Source of the DNA: JBAYJT01 sp041664965
GTDB taxonomy: Bacteria; Pseudomonadota; Gammaproteobacteria; UBA9339
Length of the DNA stretch: 64,000 nucleotides
NCBI GenBank assembly: GCA_041664965.1
Contig: JBAYJT010000002.1
Location: forward strand, 5,250 to 69,249
Reading direction: 5' to 3'
The first letter of the stretch is position 1. Each line of letters starts with the position of its first letter. A model generated the notes under the pieces. The model did not search any database, was not told where the DNA came from, and saw only the letters and a list, made by a program, of their open reading frames with translations. The translations under genes were made by a program, and so were the position numbers. Positions 39,519-46,542 of the stretch are shown here, in pieces.

Positions 39519-40994
39519 CTACTTGGATGTTGGTCTAGTATTATTTTCAGCACCTCTAGTTGGAGAAGTAGGAGGAGATTTTGACTTAGATTTTTCCTGG
39601 GGAATGGGGGCGCGCCCACTTTCCTCTCTGCTAACAGCAGCAGCAGCTGCTGCAGCTGCTGCTACGGTAAAAAATAAAAACTTTCCACCACCACTAAGAC
39701 AAAGTTCGGCCACAGGAGAACGAGTGCTACTAGAACTCGAGGTAACTGCGTCTTGTTGCGAGACTTCTTCAAGAACTGGGGCTAAATTACTGTTACCATG
39801 ACTAGTTCCTGCACCGGATGGTGTGTCTGATAACAGTGTTGGATCGCTTGGTGGTGAAGTACTGAAACTACTGTTAACTTTACTTGCTGAAATACTTTCA
39901 CTAACACTAGTAGACGGTGATTCAGCTCTTGAGGATGAAGAATTGGAAGACGTGGTGCCGGTAGAAGTACTGGAAAGTGCAGTACCTTCCTCATGACTTC
40001 GAGGAGTACTAGACCCGCTAGAAGATGGTGGTGATTGGCGACCAGATGGTAAACTATGGCTAATACCTGCTAATAATTGTTCTATCTTTAGTTTTCGCAG
40101 CTCGAGTTCTCCTGGGGTACCAACATCCAGCAATTCGTTGGTCAGTTTAAAATCCTTATAAACCTCTCCAATTCTTGCCCTTGCTATATACATTGGAGAT
40201 CCTAATACCCCCCGATAAACTTCTATAGGAAATTTTTTCCATTGCTCACCATGTAAAAATATTTGAAAAGCACTCTCCTCCTGCATGTAATGTCCACAAC
40301 AATCACTGATATTCTCCCAAGTTACAGTGTGATCTTCTATTTTTTTCCGCACGGCTGTCTTCTTAGCTGCTATTTTTTCGGAAAATCTACCTTTAACTTT
40401 GCCTAAGTTTTTTCTAAAACCGCTTACATCGTTCTGATTGGGAGTTGACCAGCTCCTAACTACGCCCAAGCACCTCTTAAATTCAGGCTCGCCAATAACA
40501 TCTGACCAGTCAAGACACCATTCCTTCTCTCTACCTTGTCCTTTGGCAAAATCCTGCAATAACTTAACAACTACTTGGTTTTGTTTTTGCCATTCACTCC
40601 AATACAGTTTAGATATTCCAGCAGCTCTTATCTCAGCTGCCCCTAAGGTATCACCTTTTTCCCAGATACGTGGCATAACATTAAATCTATGTAAATGAGT
40701 GGTATTTAAAAGCGTAATGATTCCTTTTCTATTGGGATATTTCTTAAGTTCATTAATAAGAGTGTTCACAATTGCCAAAAGGGGGGTTCCAGTCTGATCC
40801 TCAGGAGTAAATTTTACCGCTAACTCATTAGAACTGGAACTTGAAGAGGAAGAGGATGAAGTTGGTACAGAAGTCGTTGTACTTGAACTTTGAGGATTGT
40901 CGCTTTCCAATGCTGGACAAAATCCGCCCATGCTAATAGAAAGCAAAATATCTCCATCTTTTTCAAAAGGTTTTGTAGAGCTAAATTGCAACAT
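39519..40994 (-). CDS. Cyclodipeptide synthase-like protein with Ser-rich insert and Ala-tract tail, module copy B
   Basis: A 491-residue protein (ATG 40994; TTG 41000 possible). LLSISMGG gives a nucleophile candidate Ser21. A poly-Ser insert (residues about 36-56) then interrupts the fold. TTHLHRFNVM near 98 matches the family T/D-x-L-x-R-x-N motif, CLDWSDVIGEPEF near 160 the W-D segment, and HYMQEESAF gives Tyr236 and Glu240 (Y-x3-E). IEVYRG has Tyr260, but the Pro of the XYP motif is Arg. From about 300 the protein is Ser/Thr-rich with a nine-alanine run after KFLFFTV, possibly a membrane segment. A charged segment (residues about 190-225) is also inserted. Activity is less certain than in copy A. 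Confidence 0.65.
   Translation of the reverse strand: MLQFSSTKPFEKDGDILLSISMGGFCPALESDNPQSSSTTTSVPTSSSSSSSSSSNELAVKFTPEDQTGTPLLAIVNTLINELKKYPNRKGIITLLNTTHLHRFNVMPRIWEKGDTLGAAEIRAAGISKLYWSEWQKQNQVVVKLLQDFAKGQGREKEWCLDWSDVIGEPEFKRCLGVVRSWSTPNQNDVSGFRKNLGKVKGRFSEKIAAKKTAVRKKIEDHTVTWENISDCCGHYMQEESAFQIFLHGEQWKKFPIEVYRGVLGSPMYIARARIGEVYKDFKLTNELLDVGTPGELELRKLKIEQLLAGISHSLPSGRQSPPSSSGSSTPRSHEEGTALSSTSTGTTSSNSSSSRAESPSTSVSESISASKVNSSFSTSPPSDPTLLSDTPSGAGTSHGNSNLAPVLEEVSQQDAVTSSSSSTRSPVAELCLSGGGKFLFFTVAAAAAAAAAVSREESGRAPIPQEKSKSKSPPTSPTRGAENNTRPTSK
39636..39663. repeat. GCA/GCT triplet tract encoding poly-Ala
   Basis: About nine alanine codons (mixed GCA and GCT) in the tail of the copy-B synthase. 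The DNA is nearly self-complementary (CAGCAGCTGCTGCAGCTGCTG), so it could form a hairpin and slip. Confidence 0.7.
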
Positions 40995-41162
40995 AAACAA
41001 ACATCACAAACAGGGTCATACGTCCAAATTTCAATTAGCACCAAGGTTAAAAAGGGGAATCAAAACAAACCAGGTACTGAAAAATCCACTGCTAGCTTTT
41101 CAGTAAAGTGCTGTTATTTATCCCTTGGCAGCTATGTCCCTAAATGAATTTATTAATTTAGC

Positions 41163-41225
41163 ATTGTAACACAAAAATAAAACAAGCATTAAGCAGTCAG
41201 GTCTTACTCTTAAGATTATTTTAAT
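41163..41225 (-). promoter_or_regulatory. Promoter and PmrA-box-like motif, module copy B
   Basis: On the minus strand TGTTACAAT (41163-41171) is an extended -10. CTTAAG-N5-TTTAAT lies at 41209-41225. Same arrangement as copy A at 37271-37333. Confidence 0.5.
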
Positions 41226-41252
41226 AGGATATTTAATCGTTGATGAGAGTCC

Positions 41253-41300
41253 TAAAAACATGTCTACGTGTTTTCTTTATTTTTCAATAAGTTATATTTT
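41253..41300 (+). repeat. Dispersed ACATGTCTA repeat, copy 8
   Basis: CTAAAAACATGTCTACGTGT, TTTCTTTATTTTTCAATAAG, TTATATTT; same relative position as copy 7, so it was copied with the module. Confidence 0.9.
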
Positions 41301-41427
41301 CTTTAGGGTACAGACGCGATTAATCGCATCTGTACTTATGATCAAAGAGTTTTCTAGGCAAAAACAAATTTTCTGGTTATTATAATCGCCTGTGCTTTTA
41401 GTTTTAATTTTTTAACATGACGATGTT

Positions 41428-42231
41428 ATGGCTGCTACTCTCGATAACTTAGTAAAAATTCAAGGACTGAACTTTCAGCGCGGTGAGCGTTATATCTTCA
41501 AAAACGTTAATGTCGACATACCTCGCGGCAAAATCGTCGCTATCATGGGACCATCTGGTTCCGGTAAAACCACACTACTGCGCTTAATCAGCGCGCAGCT
41601 AACGCCCAAATCTGGCACTATTTTGGTCGACGATACCAACATGTTTAAATTGCGTCGCCGAGCTCTCTATAAAATGCGCGAAAGCATTGGTTTTCTTTTT
41701 CAAAGCGGCGCTCTTTTTACAAATCTAAACGTCTTCGAAAACGTAGCTTTTCCACTCCGCGAACATACTAAATTACCAGAAGAAATGATTCACGATTTGG
41801 TCTTAATGCAACTAGAAACTGTGGGACTACGAGGTGCACGCGATCTCATGCCTAGCGAACTTTCTGGCGGAATGTCGCGCCGAGTAGCCTTAGCAAGAGC
41901 TTTGGCACTAAACCCAAAACTCATGCTTTATGACGAGCCGTTTACTGGCCAAGATCCGATAACCATGGGCGTTTTGGTAAAATTAATTAAACACCTAAAT
42001 GACATTTTGGGCTTAACTTCCATTATTGTATCTCATGACGTAGCCGAAACCGCTAGTATTGCCGATTATATTTATTTAATTTCTGAGGGACAAATCGTCT
42101 CTTCCGGATCGCCCAAAGAAATTTTTACTGACAAAACACCTTGGGTAAACCAGTTTGTACACGGACTAGCCGATGGCGTAGTACCTTTTCACTTTCCAGC
42201 TGTTCCCTTTGCCGAGGATTTACACCTGTGA
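41428..42231 (+). CDS. mlaF: Phospholipid ABC transporter ATPase MlaF
   Basis: A 267-residue ABC ATPase. Walker A GPSGSGKTTLL near residue 42, Q-loop FLFQSGALF, signature LSGGMSRRVALARAL near 146 and Walker B LMLYDEPFTGQDP. It drives lipid transport across the envelope (maintenance of outer-membrane asymmetry) with MlaE, MlaD and MlaB. The stop codon shares an A with the mlaE start. Confidence 0.96.
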   Translation: MAATLDNLVKIQGLNFQRGERYIFKNVNVDIPRGKIVAIMGPSGSGKTTLLRLISAQLTPKSGTILVDDTNMFKLRRRALYKMRESIGFLFQSGALFTNLNVFENVAFPLREHTKLPEEMIHDLVLMQLETVGLRGARDLMPSELSGGMSRRVALARALALNPKLMLYDEPFTGQDPITMGVLVKLIKHLNDILGLTSIIVSHDVAETASIADYIYLISEGQIVSSGSPKEIFTDKTPWVNQFVHGLADGVVPFHFPAVPFAEDLHL

Positions 42232-43010
42232 TGAAGTATATTCAAAAATTTGGTCAGCTTGGTTTGAATTTTTGCTACCGCATTGGCTCATCTGGCATAT
42301 TTTTAGTGCAAACTATTTTCCGTCGACCTCGCATCATTCGCTTTACACCGCTTTTGATCGAGCAACTTTACATGGTCGGCATCCTATCGCTTGTAATTAT
42401 CATGCTTTCCGGATTATTCATCGGCATGGTTTTGGGTCTACAAGGATTTAATATCTTACAAAAATTTGGAGCGACCGAACAACTTGGCCAAATGGTTGCC
42501 TTAAGTGTTGTACGTGAACTCGGTCCCGTGATTTCAGCCCTATTATTCGCCGGACGCGCTGGCTCTGCTTTAACAGCTGAAATAGGCCTTATGCAATCCA
42601 CTGAACAAATTGCCAGCATGGAAATGATGGCGGTTGATCCCCTTTGGCGCGTCATTGCTCCACGCTTTTGGGCGGGGTTAATTTCCATGCCCGTTTTGGC
42701 AATTATTTTCAGCGCTGTCGCAGTTTTTGGTGGCTATTTGGTTGGCGTGGAATGGCTCGGCGTTGACGTTGGACAATTCTGGTCTAACATGCAAGCTTCT
42801 GTCGATTTTCGTTTAGATGTTGTAAATGGAATTATTAAGAGCGTAGTATTTGGCTTTGTCTGTACATGGATTGCGATTTACCAAGGTTATCACACCGTGC
42901 CAACCGCCGAAGGCATTGGCCGCGCTACCACAAAAACAGTTGTCTATAGTTCACTCGCAACTTTAGGTTTAGATTTTATTTTAACTGCCATGATGTTAGG
43001 AGGATGGTAA
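42231..43010 (+). CDS. mlaE: Phospholipid ABC transporter permease MlaE
   Basis: A 259-residue permease with about five membrane helices. FIGMVLGLQGFNIL, GPVISALLFAGRAGSALTAE and STEQIASMEMMAVDP are the family hallmarks. I chose ATG 42231, which overlaps the mlaF stop by one base; upstream frame to 42141 is inside mlaF. It overlaps mlaD in the same way. Confidence 0.96.
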   Translation: MKYIQKFGQLGLNFCYRIGSSGIFLVQTIFRRPRIIRFTPLLIEQLYMVGILSLVIIMLSGLFIGMVLGLQGFNILQKFGATEQLGQMVALSVVRELGPVISALLFAGRAGSALTAEIGLMQSTEQIASMEMMAVDPLWRVIAPRFWAGLISMPVLAIIFSAVAVFGGYLVGVEWLGVDVGQFWSNMQASVDFRLDVVNGIIKSVVFGFVCTWIAIYQGYHTVPTAEGIGRATTKTVVYSSLATLGLDFILTAMMLGGW

Positions 43011-43492
43011 TGTTTAACAAACGCTTTGTAGAAATTGCCGTCGGTTTGTTTATGATAGCGGGCCTTTTGGCGCTCTTCATGCTCGCTTTTAAAGTCAGCA
43101 ACTTAAGCCAATATTCCAGCAGCGACACATTTAAAGTCACTGCTCTTTTTGATAATATTGGCGATCTAAAAATTCGCGCGCCAGTAACGATCGCGGGCGT
43201 ACGCGTGGGCGAGGTTTCTTCCATCATTTTAGATACTGCCTCTTTAAAAGCAGACGTCACTTTAATGATCGACAAAAGACAAGACAAACTTCCAGTTGAC
43301 ACTGCTGCCAAAATTCTCACTGCCGGGCTCATCGGCGCTAATTATATTAGTCTAGTTCCAGGTTATGCGGATGAAATGCTAAAAAATGGCGGGGTTATAA
43401 CCGAAACACATCCAGCGTTAATTTTGGAAAATTTGATCGGACAGCTTATTTATAAGTTGGAAGGAGATAAGAAAAAAGAGGAGAAGAAATAG
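43010..43492 (+). CDS. mlaD: MlaD substrate-binding protein (MCE domain)
   Basis: A 160-residue inner-membrane anchored protein. One N-terminal helix (FVEIAVGLFMIAGLLALFML), then a single MCE domain (VTALFDNIGDLKIRAPVTIAGVRVG within residues 45-70, FTLLPG-like YISLVPG near 118). ATG 43010 is preceded by AGGAGG at good spacing. Short C-terminal Lys/Glu tail. Confidence 0.95.
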   Translation: MFNKRFVEIAVGLFMIAGLLALFMLAFKVSNLSQYSSSDTFKVTALFDNIGDLKIRAPVTIAGVRVGEVSSIILDTASLKADVTLMIDKRQDKLPVDTAAKILTAGLIGANYISLVPGYADEMLKNGGVITETHPALILENLIGQLIYKLEGDKKKEEKK

Positions 43493-43533
43493 TATACAAT
43501 TATAAATTGTGAATGATGAATTATGAATTAACA

Positions 43534-43592
43534 AGAAAACATGTCTATAGGTTTTCTTTATATATCAATAAGTTATGTTTTTAAGTTGATGG
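43534..43592 (+). repeat. Dispersed ACATGTCTA repeat, copy 9, with AT-rich arm
   Basis: GAAAACATGTCTATAGGTTT, TCTTTATATATCAATAAGTT, then TTTTTAAGTTGATGGG. It is preceded at 43497-43530 by an ATTATAAATTGTGAATGATG tract like the arms at 58423. Confidence 0.85.
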
Positions 43593-43683
43593 GGCGTTTT
43601 TGGAATCTTGTCAGTAACTAAAAAACACAGTATATTTCAACTACAAGTTAATATAATTAAGATTTTTCAAACCGAGGTTTAGC

Positions 43684-44217
43684 ATGGAAACGTTTTGGAC
43701 TATACTATCTTCAGCTCTTGTAAGCCTGATTATCAGTGCTGTTTCGATTGCTTTATTTTTAGGTAAGTATAAACAAAAAGTTGATACACATGAAAAAAGC
43801 CTAGAAAAACATGATAATAGAATAATCGAATTAAGCGATCGTATCTCCAAAGTAGAAGGTGGCCTTGATAGGGACAGAGCTCACAGTGATTATATACAAA
43901 AAAAGAGTCCTCTAGGCCTCACTGAAAAAGGCAAGGCCTTGCTGTTAGATAGTACCGGAAAAGATTATGTAGACAAACATAAAGCTCAACTGATTGAAAG
44001 CATAAAATCCACGAATCCTAGAACAGCCTACGATGTCCAAGAACTCTCCAAAAAAGTTATACAAAAAGAATCCAATACTGACGATTTTAGTCCACTAAAA
44101 AACTATATCTTTAACCAGGGACTAGATCTAAATTTACTTATTGATATTTTGGGAATATACCTGAGAGACATTGCGTTAAAAGAACTGGGATTTAATATCA
44201 ATGACATTAAGGATTAA
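43684..44217 (+). CDS. Membrane-anchored coiled-coil protein of unknown function
   Basis: A 177-residue protein with an N-terminal membrane helix (ILSSALVSLIISAVSIALFL), a short coiled coil (THEKSLEKHDNRIIELSDRI) and a C-terminal helical domain after SPLGLTEKGKALL. It sits between mlaD and mlaC, where E. coli has nothing, about 190 bases after mlaD and next to an ACATGTCTA repeat. It ends one base or so before the mlaC start. It may be an insertion in the operon or an accessory Mla component; no function is assigned. Confidence 0.75.
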   Translation: METFWTILSSALVSLIISAVSIALFLGKYKQKVDTHEKSLEKHDNRIIELSDRISKVEGGLDRDRAHSDYIQKKSPLGLTEKGKALLLDSTGKDYVDKHKAQLIESIKSTNPRTAYDVQELSKKVIQKESNTDDFSPLKNYIFNQGLDLNLLIDILGIYLRDIALKELGFNINDIKD

Positions 44218-44221
44218 CATC

Positions 44222-44863
44222 ATGCAAATTAAAATCATCAAAAACTTAATTATTTCTCTATGCACTGCAAGTTGCCTTTTATTAGGCATTGCAGCCAAAG
44301 CCGCATCTAGCAACGATCCTCCGCCCTTAGCTATGTTAAAAGCCACGGCGGATAAAATAATTGTTGAATTAGATAAACACCGTCAAACTTTAAAAAGCGA
44401 TGATGCTTTAGTGAACGGCATAGTACGTCGTCTGGCCCTTCCACACTTTGACGCCAACGCCATGGCTCGCTCTGTAGTTGGGCGTCAATTCTGGCAAACA
44501 TCCACCCCAAATGTTCAAAAACAATTCACCAATGAATTTACCCAATACGTCATTCGCACTTACGCAGCCGCTCTAGCTAATTACAATGGCCAAAAAATTA
44601 GATTTTTCCCCATGCGCGGCTATGACGCAAGCCAAAGTCGAGCTCAAGTAAATAGCGAAATTTTGCAAAATGATGGCCCACCAATCCCAGTTAGCTATCG
44701 TCTTATCAGAACCGGTAGCGGCAATTGGTTAGTCTATGATTTTAGCGTAGAAGGCGTTAGCATCATACAAAATTACCGCTCACAGTTCGCATCTACTTTA
44801 TCTAAAAGCGGCTTAGCCGGTTTAGTAGCCGAAGTACATGCACACAACCAAAAATTACGCTAA
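44222..44863 (+). CDS. mlaC: Periplasmic phospholipid carrier MlaC
   Basis: A 213-residue protein with a signal peptide (LIISLCTASCLLLGIAAKA). Family features: VNGIVRRLALPHFDANAMARSVVG within residues 60-90 and VSYRLIRTGSGNWLVYDFSVEGVSII within 155-185. It shuttles phospholipids between MlaA and MlaFEDB. ATG 44222 is preferred over 44201; the latter is inside the preceding gene. Confidence 0.95.
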   Translation: MQIKIIKNLIISLCTASCLLLGIAAKAASSNDPPPLAMLKATADKIIVELDKHRQTLKSDDALVNGIVRRLALPHFDANAMARSVVGRQFWQTSTPNVQKQFTNEFTQYVIRTYAAALANYNGQKIRFFPMRGYDASQSRAQVNSEILQNDGPPIPVSYRLIRTGSGNWLVYDFSVEGVSIIQNYRSQFASTLSKSGLAGLVAEVHAHNQKLR

Positions 44864-44872
44864 AGACCAGCC

Positions 44873-45166
44873 ATGGAAAATAAATTTACTAAAACAAAAG
44901 ATGGTATTTTTGCTTTACATGGGGATTTAAGTTTCGCCAATGTTGCGGCCGTAGCGCGCGGTGGCTATGACCTAATCAACAAAATTCCAAGCATTAAATT
45001 CGATTTCGCAGAAGTAAATATCCTCGACAATGCCATTTTAGCTCTACTTCCTGCGCTAATGCGTTATGCTAAGAAAAAGCGCAAAGACATTCGTTTCGTA
45101 AAGCTCTCCAAACAAGCTCTAGATATGGCAAGAGTGAGCGATTTAGCTGCGCTCTTGCCAAGATAG
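44873..45166 (+). CDS. mlaB: STAS-domain protein MlaB
   Basis: A 97-residue STAS protein that stabilises MlaF in the E. coli complex. The fold is visible as LHGDLSFANV ... KFDFAEVNILDNAILALLPA. The usual Asp-Ser/Thr (D-T in E. coli MlaB) is Asp52-Asn53 here, so the phosphorylatable or contact hydroxyl is missing. Nine bases after mlaC; the last gene of the mla operon. Confidence 0.88.
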   Translation: MENKFTKTKDGIFALHGDLSFANVAAVARGGYDLINKIPSIKFDFAEVNILDNAILALLPALMRYAKKKRKDIRFVKLSKQALDMARVSDLAALLPR

Positions 45167-45184
45167 CTCGAGTAGATATGCTTA

Positions 45185-46420
45185 TCAAACCAAACAAGCC
45201 AAAAACTGCGAGGCACTGATAGTTAGTATTTTGCCAAAATGAGTGTTTTTTATATTTCGTACGTTTTCATTTTTTACGAGCTGTACACCGTGATTGCAAT
45301 CTAGATATTTCATAAATACTGACCAATTATCAGACAAGCTTTCATCGTTTAGTTTAACTTCTACTGGAAGCCAAGGCTTATTGTCTTTAACGATTAAGAA
45401 ATCGATCTCTTTTTTCTGTTTGTTTCTAAGGTAACATAGCTGAAAATCGCCCTCTCCTGTATCAGTCAAATAATCGCAGTATTTTAATAAATGGGAAGCA
45501 ACTAGATTTTCAAAACGATGCCCAGGATCTTCGATTTCGCTCCAATCCCACAAATAAAGCTTGCCTTCTTTTTTGAGAGAACGAGGTAAAGATTTAAAAT
45601 AAGGTTGAATTTTAAAAGCATAATAAAGCGCATACAAATAACCCATCCAGCGCTTGAGAGTTGTGTAAGCGACCTCTAAGTCTTCGCTTAAAGCCTGTAA
45701 ACTTAGTACATTAGCTGCCCGCTCAGGCAATAGTGATACCAACATTTCTATTTGACTAAGCTCCGGCAATCGACTCAAATCACGCAGATCTTCTCTCACG
45801 ATTTTTTCCACCCTACCCCTATGCCACAAATTTAATGTCCTCGAGTCTTCCGATAACAGCGGCTCCGGAAAAGGACCAAACTTATCTAAAAGCTGCAAGT
45901 ATTTTGCAGAATTTTTCACTTCTACAAAATCGGAATCAAATAAGTGTTCTAATAATTTCTCGTGAGATATAGACTGCTTCGGAGAAGCCAACTCTGCTAA
46001 TGAAAATGGATGTAAACGGAAATGATGGTAACGCCCCAATAAACTATCACTTCCTCTACGATAAACATTTAGTTTGGCACTACCAGTTACTAAAATATCG
46101 CACGCCTCAGGAGAGGAATCATATACACCTTTTAAGCTACGCTTCCAGAGTTTTGCCTTGTGAATTTCATCTAACACAATTAATGGCTTAATCCCAGAAG
46201 AACCATTAGAGGATGGAATAATTTGCGTAGGATCTTTAGTCCACAAACGTCGAAATTTAGTTTCATCCCAGTTGTAATACTGACCAATACCTCGCTGTTT
46301 AAGCAAAGTTCGTGCCATAGTTGTCTTTCCGCACTGCCTTGGCCCCGAAACAAAAGCCATTTTCCCTACAGAAAAACAAACTTCTTCAATAGCATTTTCT
46401 AGGTATCTACTTTTACTCAT
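45185..46420 (-). CDS. AAA_14/DUF4143 family ATPase, second copy
   Basis: A 411-residue protein with Walker A GPRQCGKTTM near residue 26, Walker B LIVLDEIHKA near residue 84 and a C-terminal DUF4143 domain (KKEIDFLIVKDNKPWLPVEV). It is distant from the member at 20856, so not a recent duplication. It converges with the mla operon and starts within a pair of palindromes. Function unknown; such genes are often accessory. Confidence 0.9.
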   Translation of the reverse strand: MSKSRYLENAIEEVCFSVGKMAFVSGPRQCGKTTMARTLLKQRGIGQYYNWDETKFRRLWTKDPTQIIPSSNGSSGIKPLIVLDEIHKAKLWKRSLKGVYDSSPEACDILVTGSAKLNVYRRGSDSLLGRYHHFRLHPFSLAELASPKQSISHEKLLEHLFDSDFVEVKNSAKYLQLLDKFGPFPEPLLSEDSRTLNLWHRGRVEKIVREDLRDLSRLPELSQIEMLVSLLPERAANVLSLQALSEDLEVAYTTLKRWMGYLYALYYAFKIQPYFKSLPRSLKKEGKLYLWDWSEIEDPGHRFENLVASHLLKYCDYLTDTGEGDFQLCYLRNKQKKEIDFLIVKDNKPWLPVEVKLNDESLSDNWSVFMKYLDCNHGVQLVKNENVRNIKNTHFGKILTISASQFLACLV

Positions 46421-46491
46421 GTGACTATTTTAGCGTCTAGCGATAAAAAAGTCAAATTGTGACTATTTTAGCGACTGACGCTAAAAAAGTC
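46421..46491. promoter_or_regulatory. Two tandem palindromic operators before the DUF4143 gene
   Basis: GACTATTTTAGCG ... CGATAAAAAAGTC at 46423-46453 and GACTATTTTAGCG ... CGCTAAAAAAGTC at 46461-46491 are near-perfect inverted repeats, repeated 38 bases apart. They abut the ATG, which suggests repressor binding, possibly autoregulation. Confidence 0.6.
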
Positions 46492-46542
46492 ATTTTCGTA
46501 TCCCATCATGACTCCTCCTAAAATTTAAGGTAAACTCTTGCC

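Larger units (their letters stand above)
40995..41427. other. Duplicated leader region, copy B, and mlaF promoter region
   Basis: 433 bases between divergent copy-B synthase gene and mlaF. Its first 300 bases are homologous to 37090-37404. An ACATGTCTA repeat follows at 41253, then a hairpin GTACAGACGCGATT ... AATCGCATCTGTAC at 41309-41336 that may end a transcript or be another dispersed palindrome. Confidence 0.75.

Noticed and set aside
39523..39801. Plus-strand frame with a poly-Ala stretch opposite the copy-B synthase tail
   Set aside because: The triplet tract is nearly self-complementary, so both strands read poly-Ala; no ribosome binding site.
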